Positions 15,122-23,915 of a DNA stretch of 64,000 nt are shown piece after piece. Source of the DNA: Hymenobacter properus (GTDB lineage Bacteria; Bacteroidota; Bacteroidia; Cytophagales; Hymenobacteraceae). The position numbers and the translations under genes were made by a program. The stretch covers positions 1-64,000 of the forward strand of contig NZ_JADQDP010000005.1 of assembly GCF_015694735.1 (NCBI RefSeq), read 5' to 3'. Below the pieces are notes generated by a model. The model ran no database searches, had not been told where the DNA came from, and saw nothing but the letters and a program-made list of their open reading frames with translations. Numbering within the stretch: the stretch's first letter is position 1; every line of letters begins with the position of its first letter.

Positions 15122-16066
15122 ATGAAACAACTGCTACCTATTGCCTTGGGGCTGCTACTTCTGGCTGCCACGGCTCGTGCTCAGACTACGCCTACAGTTA
15201 TTCCCGAGCCCACTCCGCCCGCGCCTGCGCCCGAGCCGCTCTGGCGCAAGAGCCTCAAAACCGGGCTCGGGCTGAATGAGTCGCTGCTAAGTACCAATTG
15301 GCGCGGCGGGGGCGTCAACACCATCGGCTTCAACGCTTTGGCCAATGCCAAAGCCAACCGCAAAACCGGAGCCCACAGCTTCGATAACGAGGCCGACTTC
15401 CTGTTCGCCTTTTCCCAAACCAAGGGTCTGGGCTACCGCAAAAACCAGGACCGGTTGTTTCTCGACACCAAGTACGGCTGGGCCATGAGCGAGAAATGGA
15501 ACATGTTCGTGTCGCTGAACCTGCTCTCCCAGTTCGCGCCCGGCTACAAGTACGATACCGACGCCGCCGGCCTCGACCGTGCCCGCCTGACCTCCGATTT
15601 TTTCGCGCCCGCCTTCCTTACCGCTGCCTACGGCTTCGAGTACCGCCCTGCGCCCTACTTCCACCTGCGCCTGGCGCCCTTTGCCCCGCGCCTCACCGTG
15701 GTGAACCGCGCCGACCGGTTCGTGGCCACCCTCGGCGACACACCGTATGGCGTGCGCCCTGGCCATAGCACCCGCTGGGAAATTCTGGCGGCTCAAATTC
15801 TGGCCGAGTTTGACAAAAACATCAGCCCCAACGTCAACCTCAAGGCCCGCTACCTGCTGTTTGCCAACTACAAAAACATTAACCCGCAGGAAATCGACCA
15901 CCGCCTCGACCTCGGCCTCACCGCCAAAGTAGGCAAGTACGTGAACGTGGCCCTCACCGGCATCGCCCTCTACGATTACGACCAGGACAGCGGCCTGCAG
16001 TACTCGCAGGGCCTCACCATTGGGGTGGCCTACGCGGTGCAGAATTTTACGGACACGAAGAAGTAG
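15122..16066 (+). CDS. DUF3078 secreted protein
   Basis: A 314-residue exported protein with signal peptide (MKQLLPIALGLLLLAATARAQ), a Pro-rich spacer, then a region beginning LWRKSLKTGLGLNESLLSTNWRGGG that is typical of DUF3078. The remainder alternates aromatic/charged strands (for example FLDTKYGWAMSEKWNMF and FHLRLAPFAPRLTVVN), consistent with an outer-membrane beta-barrel. Function is unknown. This family occurs almost only in Bacteroidota. Confidence 0.85.
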   Translation: MKQLLPIALGLLLLAATARAQTTPTVIPEPTPPAPAPEPLWRKSLKTGLGLNESLLSTNWRGGGVNTIGFNALANAKANRKTGAHSFDNEADFLFAFSQTKGLGYRKNQDRLFLDTKYGWAMSEKWNMFVSLNLLSQFAPGYKYDTDAAGLDRARLTSDFFAPAFLTAAYGFEYRPAPYFHLRLAPFAPRLTVVNRADRFVATLGDTPYGVRPGHSTRWEILAAQILAEFDKNISPNVNLKARYLLFANYKNINPQEIDHRLDLGLTAKVGKYVNVALTGIALYDYDQDSGLQYSQGLTIGVAYAVQNFTDTKK

Positions 16067-16112
16067 GTAAGCCGGTTGGATGAGCAGGCAGCGCGCGTGG
16101 CAAGGCAAAGCA

Positions 16113-16120
16113 TAGCTTTG
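16113..16120 (+). promoter_or_regulatory. -7 element TAGCTTTG upstream of rhomboid gene
   Basis: Exact TAnnTTTG match, giving an expected leader of about 16 nt to ATG 16141. Confidence 0.5.
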
Positions 16121-16140
16121 GCCGCAATTTGATATGGTGC

Positions 16141-17730
16141 ATGACAAAAAGCTACGAACCTCTAAAGGACAAGATAGAGCTCATTTTTTGGCCTTATCTG
16201 CGACTGGCGCTGTTGTTCCTGGCCGCTTACGGGCTGCTGGACTGGGCGCTGCTGACCTGGATGCCCTCCTTCGAGCCCCCCGAGGAGCTGTGGAAGCTTG
16301 GGCTTCCGCTGGTGGTGAGTGCCGGAGCGGTGGCCTTCCTGTTGTGGCCCCGGCTGCGCTTGCTGGCCGAGGGGCCCGGCAATTTTGATGCGCGGCTGTT
16401 TCTGGCCATGATTGCGCTGGCGGTAATGACCTGCGGGGCCAACTGCCTGCACGGCTACCTGGCGGCAACCCGAAGTAAGATGGTGGAGCTGGCATCGCCG
16501 GCCAGCGTGGACCCGACGCAGCCGCTGGGGCGCTACTATCGGTTCCGCACCGAGCACACCAACGCCCGGTATGCGGCAGCCGCAGTGCGGATGAATACCT
16601 CCAACAAAGGGAGCAGGCTCAATTTTCACCTGTACATCAGCACCCCGCTGCTGGCCTCGCCGGCCGACACGTTGCAGCGGGTGCCGGTGTGGCTGGGCCT
16701 GCACTATACCGATGACGTCCGCACCAGCGCATCTGATTCGGAAAAGGAAGCCGCCTATCGGGCCTTTCTCCAGCGCAGCGAAAAGCTCTTCAGGGCGGAG
16801 AAATTTGAGAACCCGCTGGGCTACTATTACCGCTTGGGCAACACCAAGGAACGAGATGCTTATGTCGAGGCCGCGCGGCGCTCCGCACTGGCCAACACCG
16901 ATACCACCAAAGCCGTGGTGGTGCTCCAGCCCGGAGAGGAAACGTTTGCCTTGCGCGGCCTCGATTCTGCCAAGTGGCTCATGGGGTGGGTGGGGGTAGG
17001 TTCCGGCGTGTTTTTGGCGCTGTTGCTGATTCCGAGGCTGATTACCATGAACGTCATCGAGTTTCGGGCCGGACGCAGCACCCAGGCCTGGCCGGACTGG
17101 CTCACGCCCCGCCCCGGGTATTTGCTGACTCCCATGCTGCTGCTCGCCAACGCCGCGGTGTACCTGGTGATGGCCCTGGCAACGCAGTCCGGCATCGAAT
17201 CTTTTGCCGCTTCCGATTTGAGGGCTTGGGGCGGAAACTACGGGGCGGCCGTGGGGGCCGGCGAGTGGTGGCGCCTGTTGAGCAGTGCTTTTCTCCACGG
17301 CGGGTTTATGCATCTGGTCAATAACCTGGCAATACTCGGTTTGCTGGGCGGCTTTATGGAAAAGCCTCTTGGCACCCTGCGGTTTGGGCTGCTCTATTTG
17401 GTGGCCGCCATCGGAAGCAGTTTGGTTAGCGTGTACTGGCATCCGGCCATTGTCAGCGTTGGAGTCTCAGGCGCCATATTTGGCCTGATGGGGGCCGCTG
17501 TGGTGCTGGCTGCGCGCCGGGCCTTGCCCAGCGGCATGCGTTCGGTCGTGCTTGTTCTGGTGGCGGTGCTGGGCGGATTGAACCTGTTGTTTGGCTTCAT
17601 CATGCCGGGCGTTGACAACGCTGCCCACGTGGGAGGGCTGGTGGTAGGGGCGGCCATGGGGCTGGTGCTGAGCTTCGGACTCATTCGCCAGCTTCCCTAT
17701 TACGAAAGCCGAAACCCGGAAATCGAGTAA
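16141..17730 (+). CDS. Rhomboid-family intramembrane serine protease with large N-terminal extension
   Basis: A 529-residue membrane protein. Three N-terminal helices and a soluble segment of about 150 residues (~130-275) precede the rhomboid core in the C-terminal third. The core has the loop/His motif WWRLLSSAFLHGGFMHLVNN, catalytic Ser443 in GVSGAIFGL and His496 in DNAAHVGGL, so it should be active. The N-terminal half does not resemble a standard rhomboid cytoplasmic domain and is unexplained. Start: ATG 16141 (MTKSYEPL) is preferred to 16129. Substrates unknown. A second rhomboid is at 21286-22272. Confidence 0.88.
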   Translation: MTKSYEPLKDKIELIFWPYLRLALLFLAAYGLLDWALLTWMPSFEPPEELWKLGLPLVVSAGAVAFLLWPRLRLLAEGPGNFDARLFLAMIALAVMTCGANCLHGYLAATRSKMVELASPASVDPTQPLGRYYRFRTEHTNARYAAAAVRMNTSNKGSRLNFHLYISTPLLASPADTLQRVPVWLGLHYTDDVRTSASDSEKEAAYRAFLQRSEKLFRAEKFENPLGYYYRLGNTKERDAYVEAARRSALANTDTTKAVVVLQPGEETFALRGLDSAKWLMGWVGVGSGVFLALLLIPRLITMNVIEFRAGRSTQAWPDWLTPRPGYLLTPMLLLANAAVYLVMALATQSGIESFAASDLRAWGGNYGAAVGAGEWWRLLSSAFLHGGFMHLVNNLAILGLLGGFMEKPLGTLRFGLLYLVAAIGSSLVSVYWHPAIVSVGVSGAIFGLMGAAVVLAARRALPSGMRSVVLVLVAVLGGLNLLFGFIMPGVDNAAHVGGLVVGAAMGLVLSFGLIRQLPYYESRNPEIE

Positions 17731-17755
17731 GCTGGCACGCACGAAACCAATCGCA

Positions 17756-18787
17756 TTACGCCCGTTTTAGCGCGTAAATCCGCTCAATAATTTCCACCAC
17801 CTTCAAGCCTTCCAGCGCATTCGTCGTGGCAAAGCTGCGGCGCTGCACGGTGTCCACCACGTTTTCGATGACTTGCACGTGGTTGGCAGCCGAGCCCTGG
17901 AAGGCGCCGTAGTTGTTGGCGGGGTTGGTGGCCGGTAGCTCGGGCATCTGGTAGCCTTCGATGTGGCAGTACTCTACCTTGTCCATGTACTGGCCGGCGA
18001 TGCGCAGGCTGCCGCGCTCGGCCACCACGGTAAGGGAGCTTTCGAGGTTGCGGTCCCACACGGCGGTGCTGTAGCTGAGCGTGCCGCTGCCGCCGCGCAG
18101 GAGGTCAAAGGTGATGAGGCCGCTGTCTTCAAACTCGGTCAGGCCTTCGTGGGTGAAGTCGCGGAAGCGGGCGGCAATGTTGGTGATATCGCCGAACACC
18201 CAGTACAGCAAATCAACGAAGTGGCTGAATTGCGTGAAAAGCGTGCCACCGTCGAGCGCCTGCGTGCCTTTCCAGCCGCCCGCCTTGTAATAGCGCGCGT
18301 CGCGGTTCCAGAAGCAGTTGAGCTGCACCAGAAACACTTGGCCCAGGCGGCCTTCATCTACCACCTGCTTCAGCCAGGCGGCCGGGGGCGAGTAGCGGTT
18401 TTGCATCACCCCAAACACCAGCCGGCCGGTTTGCAGGGCCGTGTGCACAATGGTTTCGGCGTCGGCCTTGTGCAGGGCAATGGGCTTCTCAATGACGACG
18501 TGCAGGCCGTGGCGCAGGCCAGCCACTGCCTGCGGGGCGTGCAGGCCGTTGGGCGTGGCCACGGTGAGCACGTCGGCGGCGGGGCCGGCTTGCAGGTATT
18601 CTTCGAGCGAAGCGAAAAACGGCACGCCCGGAAACTCGGTGGCGAGGCCCGGCTGCAAGTCGGTGCGGGGGTCAATGAGAGCCGTCAGCGCGGCGCCTTC
18701 GTGGCGGGCCACCAGCGCGGCGTGGCGGCGGCCAATGTGGCCCACGCCGCATATGACGAAGCGAACGGGAGCAGGGGGATTGGTCAA
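17756..18787 (-). CDS. Gfo/Idh/MocA-family NAD(P)-dependent sugar oxidoreductase
   Basis: A 343-residue enzyme: N-terminal Rossmann domain with VICGVGHIGRRHA (residues 11-23), then the conserved EKPIAL at ~100 whose lysine is catalytic, and the C-terminal Gfo/Idh substrate domain with GGTLFTQFSHFVDLL. The family includes WlbA/WbpB, which oxidise the 3-hydroxyl of UDP-GlcNAcA before a DegT-type aminotransferase acts; such an aminotransferase is two genes upstream, so a similar amino-sugar route is plausible. The start is TTG, overlapping the TGA of the upstream gene (TTGA), which indicates translational coupling. It is the last gene of the operon. Confidence 0.85.
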   Translation of the reverse strand: MTNPPAPVRFVICGVGHIGRRHAALVARHEGAALTALIDPRTDLQPGLATEFPGVPFFASLEEYLQAGPAADVLTVATPNGLHAPQAVAGLRHGLHVVIEKPIALHKADAETIVHTALQTGRLVFGVMQNRYSPPAAWLKQVVDEGRLGQVFLVQLNCFWNRDARYYKAGGWKGTQALDGGTLFTQFSHFVDLLYWVFGDITNIAARFRDFTHEGLTEFEDSGLITFDLLRGGSGTLSYSTAVWDRNLESSLTVVAERGSLRIAGQYMDKVEYCHIEGYQMPELPATNPANNYGAFQGSAANHVQVIENVVDTVQRRSFATTNALEGLKVVEIIERIYALKRA

Positions 18788-19134
18788 GGTTTCCAGAAAG
18801 TGTAAATCAGCAGCACAACGGGCAGCAGCGACGCCGTGAAGCTAATAAGGCTCCAGATACTAGCGTGCTTTCCAAAGAGCCGCCTTTTCATAAGGCCGAA
18901 CTGCCACAAGCAAAGTAGTAATACATAACAGGTCGTCAGCACCGTAAAAAGCAAGGCGATGGTTTCGCCGGTTGCACACCGCCATTGCTCGTTTTTGGCC
19001 GGAACGTAGCTATAAAATGCTGAGTAATAAATGCGCGCGGCCAGCCAGGCAAACCCCAGAAGAATCAGCAACTGGCCTATCAACAGTTGCCCTTCAACGT
19101 AGCGCCACCATTTCACGCGAGCATAAGTATCCAT
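18784..19134 (-). CDS. Small membrane protein of the sugar operon, unknown
   Basis: A 116-residue protein with three hydrophobic helices (about residues 15-35, 57-80 and 93-113) and a Cys in the first loop. I recognise no family. It sits between the aminotransferase gene (51 bp gap) and the oxidoreductase gene, whose TTG start overlaps its stop, so it belongs to the operon. Confidence 0.65.
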   Translation of the reverse strand: MDTYARVKWWRYVEGQLLIGQLLILLGFAWLAARIYYSAFYSYVPAKNEQWRCATGETIALLFTVLTTCYVLLLCLWQFGLMKRRLFGKHASIWSLISFTASLLPVVLLIYTFWKP

Positions 19135-19185
19135 TTTTAGCTTTAATGCGCTGTTGGCTTATAAGTAACCTGGGTTGAAAAATGG

Positions 19186-20328
19186 CTACCATTCGCTCAG
19201 TTTTGCAGCAATATACTCCTGCTGCTCGCTCGTCAGCAGCGGATGAATAGGCAGCGACAGCACCGACTGGCATAGCTGCTCGGCCACCGGGAATTGCCCC
19301 GCCTGGTAGCCCAGATAGGCATACGCCGGCTGCGCGTGCACGGGCAGCGGGTAGTAAATCATGGTCGGCACCCCGCAGCTTTTGAGAAAATGCTGCAGGT
19401 CGTCGCGGCGGCTGGCTTCCTGCACTTGGATGGTGTACTGGTGGAATACGTGCGTGCTGCGCAGGTCACGAGCCGGAATGCTAATGCCTGGTACCGAAGC
19501 TAAAGCGGCGTCGTAGCGGGCAGCCATGGCCTGGCGGGCGGCAGTGTTGGCGGGCAGCTGCTGCAGTTTCACCCGCAGCAGGGCGGCTTGCAGGGTGTCG
19601 AGGCGGGAATTGAGGCCGATGCGCTGGTGGTGGTACTTCTGGCTCTGGCCATGGTTGGCGAGCTGGTGCAGCTGGGTGGCGCGAGCCGGGTCGCGGGTGA
19701 GCAGGGCGCCACCGTCGCCCAGGCAGCCGAGGTTTTTGGACGGAAAGAAGGAGGTGGTACCCACTTCGCCCACCGCGCCGGCAAAAGCCGTTTCGCCGTT
19801 GGGTAGCTGGAAGGTGGCACCCAGAGCCTGCGCGTTGTCCTCAATCAGGGCAATACCGTGGCGTTGGACAATGGCCTGCAGCGCCGCCAAATCGGCGCAC
19901 TGGCCGAACAGATGCACCGCCACGATGGCGCCGGTACGCGGCGTGATGGCCGCCTCCACCGCGGCCGGGTCGATGTTGAAAGTATCGGGCCGCACATCAA
20001 CCAGCACCGGGCGCAAACCCAGCAGCGCCGCCGCTTCCAAGGTAGCCACGTAGGTGAAAGCGGGAGTGATGACTTCGGCCCCGGCCGGCAAGTCCAGGCT
20101 CATCAGGGCCAGAGTGAGGGCGTCGGTGCCATTGGCGCAGGGTACTACGTGCGCGCCGCCCAGGTATTGCCCCAACTCCGCCGCAAATTGCCCCACGGCC
20201 GGCCCCTGGATGAAGGCGGCTGAGTCCAGCACCTCTTGCATGGCGTCGTTGAGAGCGGGTTGCAGGGCTGCGTGCTCGGCAGCCAAATCGAGCAACAGAA
20301 TAGGGGAGGGCGGGGCGGGAAGTATCAA
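19186..20328 (-). CDS. DegT/DnrJ/EryC1/StrS aminotransferase
   Basis: A 380-residue PLP enzyme that transfers an amino group onto a nucleotide-linked keto-sugar. Visible signatures: ANGTDALTLAL (phosphate loop), AEVITPAFTYVAT, EDNAQALGA (Asp contacting the PLP ring nitrogen), SFFPSKNLGCLGDGG (Schiff-base lysine) and GLNSRLDTLQAALL. The reading frame extends to TTG 20394 inside the glycosyltransferase gene, but a TATCTTTG promoter element at 20352-20359 lies 23 nt before another TTG (20328), which gives the normal N-terminus leading into LLLDLAAEH; I used that start. It works with the upstream glycosyltransferase and downstream oxidoreductase. Confidence 0.87.
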   Translation of the reverse strand: MILPAPPSPILLLDLAAEHAALQPALNDAMQEVLDSAAFIQGPAVGQFAAELGQYLGGAHVVPCANGTDALTLALMSLDLPAGAEVITPAFTYVATLEAAALLGLRPVLVDVRPDTFNIDPAAVEAAITPRTGAIVAVHLFGQCADLAALQAIVQRHGIALIEDNAQALGATFQLPNGETAFAGAVGEVGTTSFFPSKNLGCLGDGGALLTRDPARATQLHQLANHGQSQKYHHQRIGLNSRLDTLQAALLRVKLQQLPANTAARQAMAARYDAALASVPGISIPARDLRSTHVFHQYTIQVQEASRRDDLQHFLKSCGVPTMIYYPLPVHAQPAYAYLGYQAGQFPVAEQLCQSVLSLPIHPLLTSEQQEYIAAKLSEW

Positions 20329-20351
20329 AGCAGCACGGGAAACGGGGCGGC

Positions 20352-20359
20352 CAAAGATA
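20352..20359 (-). promoter_or_regulatory. -7 element TATCTTTG before the aminotransferase gene
   Basis: Exact TAnnTTTG match inside the 41-bp spacer and the end of the glycosyltransferase gene; it would create an internal promoter for the last three genes of the operon. Confidence 0.45.
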
Positions 20360-20369
20360 CTGGGCAAAC

Positions 20370-21278
20370 TCAGGCCAGTTCCCGCAGTAGCCAATACAGT
20401 TTCAGCAGGTCGAAAGCCCGCAATCGGGGCTGCGCCGATAACAATTGCCGGCGCAAGGCCGGGGCAGCCACCTCCAGCGCAGCGCGGGTGGCCCCGCCCA
20501 GCCCCAGCCGACGCAGGCGCAGTGCCGTTTGCAGCAGCCGCGACTCGGTACCCAGGTTTTCAGTGCGGTACAATTGGGCTAGATTGCGCACCGCCTGTTC
20601 ACTCTTTTGCAGGAAAACGGTGGCTGGTTCCAAGCCTTCGTGCAGCACGGGGTTGTCGATGTGGAGCAGCAGTATGCTCGCCGCTGCCAGCGCCAGGCCA
20701 AATTTGGTGTCTTCGTGCCCGTAGCCGTTTAGGCGCTCATCCAGCGTAAACCGCCGGAAAATGTCGGCCCGCATCAGCGCATTGTTAATGGTGAGCTGGC
20801 CGTATGGGGCGGCCTGGCGCACGGCCGCGGGACGCGCCTCGCGCGCCTGCCCATACAGCCACCGAAGGCGCAGGGCCGGGTCGGCCGGCGGGCTGGCGCG
20901 GTAGCTGGTGCCGCCAATTACGACGTCCGCCCGGCCCGCTGCTGTCGCGTAGCGGGCCAGAAATTGCCCATCGGGCGCCAAGCTGTCGTTGTCGAGTAGC
21001 AGCAGCCACTCGTGTTGCGCCGCGGCAGCCAGCCGGTTGCGTATGGCGGCGCGGCCCACGTTGCGCGGCAGTTCCTGGTAGTGCACGCCGGGCAGCGCGC
21101 CCAGCGGTCGGTTGGTATTTAAAAATTCGGGACGAGAACCGTCGTCAAAGAGCAAGATTTCGACGGGGCCGGGCCAGCCGGCCCGTTGGGCCAGTAGCGT
21201 GTGCACCAATTCGCGCACGTCCCAATTGTAAATCGGAATCAGCACCGATAAACCCGCGCTGGTCAGGGGTTTGTCCAT
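20370..21278 (-). CDS. Family 2 glycosyltransferase
   Basis: A 302-residue GT-A enzyme. It begins with LSVLIPIYNWD, followed by ILLFDDGSRPEF, ELPRNVGRAAIRNRLA and LLLLDNDSLAPDG, where DND is the metal-binding DxD equivalent. The acceptor side has GYGHEDTKFGLAL, the ED motif found in many GT2 enzymes. The sugar donor is not identifiable. The ATG at 21278 is 7 bp after the rhomboid stop; the longer frame from 21311 overlaps that gene and is less likely. Probably builds a surface glycan with its operon partners. Confidence 0.87.
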   Translation of the reverse strand: MDKPLTSAGLSVLIPIYNWDVRELVHTLLAQRAGWPGPVEILLFDDGSRPEFLNTNRPLGALPGVHYQELPRNVGRAAIRNRLAAAAQHEWLLLLDNDSLAPDGQFLARYATAAGRADVVIGGTSYRASPPADPALRLRWLYGQAREARPAAVRQAAPYGQLTINNALMRADIFRRFTLDERLNGYGHEDTKFGLALAAASILLLHIDNPVLHEGLEPATVFLQKSEQAVRNLAQLYRTENLGTESRLLQTALRLRRLGLGGATRAALEVAAPALRRQLLSAQPRLRAFDLLKLYWLLRELA

Positions 21279-21285
21279 CGGGCGA

Positions 21286-22272
21286 CTATTGTTGCACTGG
21301 CGAGCCAGCACTGGCCGACAGCATAGCCAGGGCCCACTCGTTGGCCGGTTGTAGCTTTAAAATCTGACGGCACAGCTGCTGCGCTTTCGGAATCTGTTGC
21401 TGTTTAAAAGCCAGTTCGGCCTGTTTGGAGAGCTCATCAATCCGGAGGAAGTTCAGGTTTGAAAGAGCAAACTGATTTGCTGGCTCTTTCTGCAGTATCA
21501 GGCGGTAGTAGTGTCGCGCCATAGGCACGTCGTTGGCCGTGTGCGCAGTATAAGCTTTGTTGCTGAGCCACAGCACCGACCAAGGCGCCCAAAACAAGGG
21601 CACGCTCAGGCCTGCCAGCACCAGTATGCCCAGCCCGTACCGCACGGCTTTGCGCCGCTGATAAAGCCACGCCACAGCTGCGCCCCACGCCAGGCCGGCA
21701 AAATGGGCCGCGTTGCCCACCTGCCACACGTTGGTAGCCGTGAGCAGGAGGCAAAAAAACAGCCACCCTACGAATTGCCAGACCAGTTTGGAAACCAAAA
21801 AGCCTGCATAGCGTGAGTTAGTAAGCCCAGAGGTGAAGATGAATCCAAAAAAGGCATACACTACCCCCGACAATCCCATGCCAGTGCTCTGTCCCAGCGC
21901 AAACTCTGCCGTCGATGAAACGAAGGCCGCCGTGAGCAGCAACACGGCCATAAAACCAGCCCCTTGCTCAAACTCAATCTTCCGGCCGAGTATCCAAAAC
22001 CAGTACAGGTTAAACCCTAGGTGCCAGAAAGCCAGATGCACAAAGTTGCTGCTGATAAGCCCCCAGTAAGCGCCGTTCAGGATGTCTACGCTGCTCGGCG
22101 CTCCCCAGCGAGCGTAGCTTTCCCAAGTGACGGGGGTGGCTTCCGTGTTCAAGCCGCAAAACAGCACGATGGCCACCAGCGCGGCACCCGTCACCACCCA
22201 TGGCTTATAGCCCTTTAGCGTGAAGGTGGCAGGAGGGGCGTAGGGTACTGGGGCTTGCTTTTCCGGTTCCAT
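21286..22272 (-). CDS. Rhomboid-family protease with C-terminal TPR-like region
   Basis: A 328-residue protein with a six-helix rhomboid core (residues ~25-230). Catalytic Ser135 is in GLSGVVYAFFG and His190 in GNAAHFAGL; the loop motif NFVHLAFWHLGFNLYWF is also present. Residues ~240-325 form helix pairs that look like tetratricopeptide repeats (AFKQQQIPKAQQLCRQILKL), possibly for substrate or partner binding. It is 9 bp downstream of ftsE and 7 bp upstream of the glycosyltransferase gene, so it is firmly within the operon. Active-site residues are intact. Confidence 0.88.
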   Translation of the reverse strand: MEPEKQAPVPYAPPATFTLKGYKPWVVTGAALVAIVLFCGLNTEATPVTWESYARWGAPSSVDILNGAYWGLISSNFVHLAFWHLGFNLYWFWILGRKIEFEQGAGFMAVLLLTAAFVSSTAEFALGQSTGMGLSGVVYAFFGFIFTSGLTNSRYAGFLVSKLVWQFVGWLFFCLLLTATNVWQVGNAAHFAGLAWGAAVAWLYQRRKAVRYGLGILVLAGLSVPLFWAPWSVLWLSNKAYTAHTANDVPMARHYYRLILQKEPANQFALSNLNFLRIDELSKQAELAFKQQQIPKAQQLCRQILKLQPANEWALAMLSASAGSPVQQ

Positions 22273-22281
22273 GGGCCTGCG

Positions 22282-22959
22282 TCAAACCCGGGCCGAATCG
22301 AGCAGCGCGCCGTCTTTGCAGGTGAGCACGCGGTGCGGGTATTTCTCCAGCAGCTGGAAGTTGTGCGTGGCCATCAGAATGGCGGTGCCGGCGTTGTTGA
22401 TTTCAGCAAACAGACGCATGATGCTGTCCGACACGTCCGGGTCGAGGTTGCCGGTGGGCTCGTCGGCCAGCAGCAGCACGGGCTCGTTGAGCATGGCGCG
22501 GGCAATAACCACGCGCTGCTGCTCGCCGCCCGAGAGGCGGTGCGGCATGCGGTTGGCGGCCCCGTTGAGGCCCACTTGCGTGAGCACGTCGCTCACGCGT
22601 TGCTGCTTCTGAGCCTTGCCCTTCCAGCCCGTGGCGTTGAGCACGAACATCAGGTTCTCGGCCACGGTGCGGTCGCTCAGCAATTGGAAGTCCTGGAACA
22701 CGATGCCCAGCCGCCGGCGCAGGTAGGGCACCTTGCTTGCCGGCAGCTTGGCCAGCGGAAAGCCCGCCACGGTGCCCATGCCGCTTTGCAGCGGCAAGTC
22801 GGCATACAGCGTTTTCAGCAGCGACGACTTCCCTGAGCCCGTGCGGCCTACCAAATAGCAGAAAGCGCCCTTTTCCAGCGAGAACGTTACGCCCTGCAGC
22901 ACGGCTTGCTCCTCCTGCATGATGGTGGCGTCGTGCAGCTCAATCACATTTTCGGTCAT
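22282..22959 (-). CDS. ftsE: FtsE-like cell-division ABC ATPase
   Basis: A 225-residue ATPase with all ABC motifs: Walker A GRTGSGKSS (38-46), Q-loop FQDFQLL, signature LSGGEQQR, Walker B LLLADEPTGNLD and the switch His in ATHN. FtsE with FtsX controls peptidoglycan hydrolases at the septum. The order GIVFQDFQLLSDRTVAENLMF is characteristic of FtsE rather than generic LolD proteins. FtsX is not adjacent, as is common in Bacteroidota. It is 4 bp after the small conserved protein at 22964. Confidence 0.87.
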   Translation of the reverse strand: MTENVIELHDATIMQEEQAVLQGVTFSLEKGAFCYLVGRTGSGKSSLLKTLYADLPLQSGMGTVAGFPLAKLPASKVPYLRRRLGIVFQDFQLLSDRTVAENLMFVLNATGWKGKAQKQQRVSDVLTQVGLNGAANRMPHRLSGGEQQRVVIARAMLNEPVLLLADEPTGNLDPDVSDSIMRLFAEINNAGTAILMATHNFQLLEKYPHRVLTCKDGALLDSARV

Positions 22960-22963
22960 GTTC

Positions 22964-23167
22964 TTACAAGCTCAGCGGCTGCAGTTTGCCAAATTCCAAC
23001 CCCGAAATCACCGCCGCCAGCTCGGTTTCTTTGCCTTCCAAGCCGTAGCGGTGCAGGTCTTTCAAGGGCCGGTCGGCCCGGAAGTAGGCAATCAGCACGA
23101 AAGCCTCGTCCCGCAGCTGGATGTAATCCGGAATTTTGGCCTTGCCTTTTACTTTGATGATGTACAC
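22964..23167 (-). CDS. Small conserved Bacteroidota protein upstream of ftsE
   Basis: A 67-residue protein beginning VYIIKVKGKAKIPDYIQLRDE. I recall similar short proteins directly upstream of ftsE in many Bacteroidota; the function is unknown. The frame extends upstream to 23245 but that part is made of the heptad repeat and has no coding character, so I chose GTG 23167. It is the first gene of the long minus-strand operon and lies just downstream of a heptad inverted repeat. Confidence 0.7.
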   Translation of the reverse strand: MYIIKVKGKAKIPDYIQLRDEAFVLIAYFRADRPLKDLHRYGLEGKETELAAVISGLEFGKLQPLSL

Positions 23168-23178
23168 GGCGAGAAGTT

Positions 23179-23253
23179 TTGAGGGTTGAATGTTGAGGGT
23201 TGAATGCTCGTCAATATTCTTGATGGACAACTCAACCCTCAACATTTAACCCT
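23179..23253. repeat. Inverted heptad element (copy C1)
   Basis: Left arm TTGAGGG-TTGAATG-TTGAGGG-TTGAATG (23179-23206); right arm CAACCCT-CAACATT-TAACCCT (23233-23253). The arms pair over 22 bases with one mismatch. The right arm contains the stop codon of the aldolase gene. Confidence 0.88.
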
Positions 23254-23908
23254 AAGAGTTAACTTTTTTATGGTCGGCCAGGAAAGTAGCCAGGCCCTTG
23301 TCCGTGAGCGGGTGGTTGAGCAGGCCGGTGATGACGTTGAGCGGGCAAGTCACCACGTCGGCGCCGATTTCGGCACACTGAATGAGGTGCGGGACGTGGC
23401 GCACCGAAGCAGCCAGTACTTCAGTGGGGTAGCCGTAGTTGCTGAAAATCTGCACAATCTGCTCGATGAGCTGCAGGCCGTCGTGGCCGATATCATCGAG
23501 GCGGCCCACGAAGGGCGACACGTAGGTGGCGCCGGCCTTGGCGGCCAGCAGGGCCTGCCCGGCGGTGAATACCAGCGTGCAGTTGGTTTTGATGCCTTTG
23601 TCGGCGAAGTACTTAATGGCCTTGATGCCATCCTTAATCATGGGCACCTTCACCACGATGTTGGGGTGCAGGTCGGCCAGGGCCTCGCCTTCGCGCACGA
23701 TGCCATCAAAGTCAGTGGCAATGACTTCGGCCGACACGTCGCCGTCGACCAACTCGCAAATCTGGCGGTAGTGGGCCATCACGCCATCGAGGCCTTTGAT
23801 GCCTTCTTTGGCCATGAGCGAGGGGTTGGTGGTCACGCCGTCGAGGACGCCCAGCTCCACAGCTTCGCGGATTTCGTCGAGGTTGGCGGTGTCGAGGAAG
23901 AATTTCAT
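23252..23908 (-). CDS. Transaldolase / fructose-6-phosphate aldolase family (TalC/FSA)
   Basis: A 218-residue TIM-barrel aldolase, the short single-domain length of the FSA/TalC group (classical transaldolases exceed 300). The Schiff-base lysine is Lys87 in VVKVPM, and MKFFLDTANLDEIREA, DGVTTNPSL and CTLVFTAGQALLAAKAGA are family signatures. The group includes true transaldolases of the pentose phosphate pathway and fructose-6-phosphate aldolases; without a classical transaldolase in view the former is the more likely role. Heptad elements flank it on both sides. Confidence 0.9.
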   Translation of the reverse strand: MKFFLDTANLDEIREAVELGVLDGVTTNPSLMAKEGIKGLDGVMAHYRQICELVDGDVSAEVIATDFDGIVREGEALADLHPNIVVKVPMIKDGIKAIKYFADKGIKTNCTLVFTAGQALLAAKAGATYVSPFVGRLDDIGHDGLQLIEQIVQIFSNYGYPTEVLAASVRHVPHLIQCAEIGADVVTCPLNVITGLLNHPLTDKGLATFLADHKKVNS

Positions 23909-23915
23909 GGGAAAA

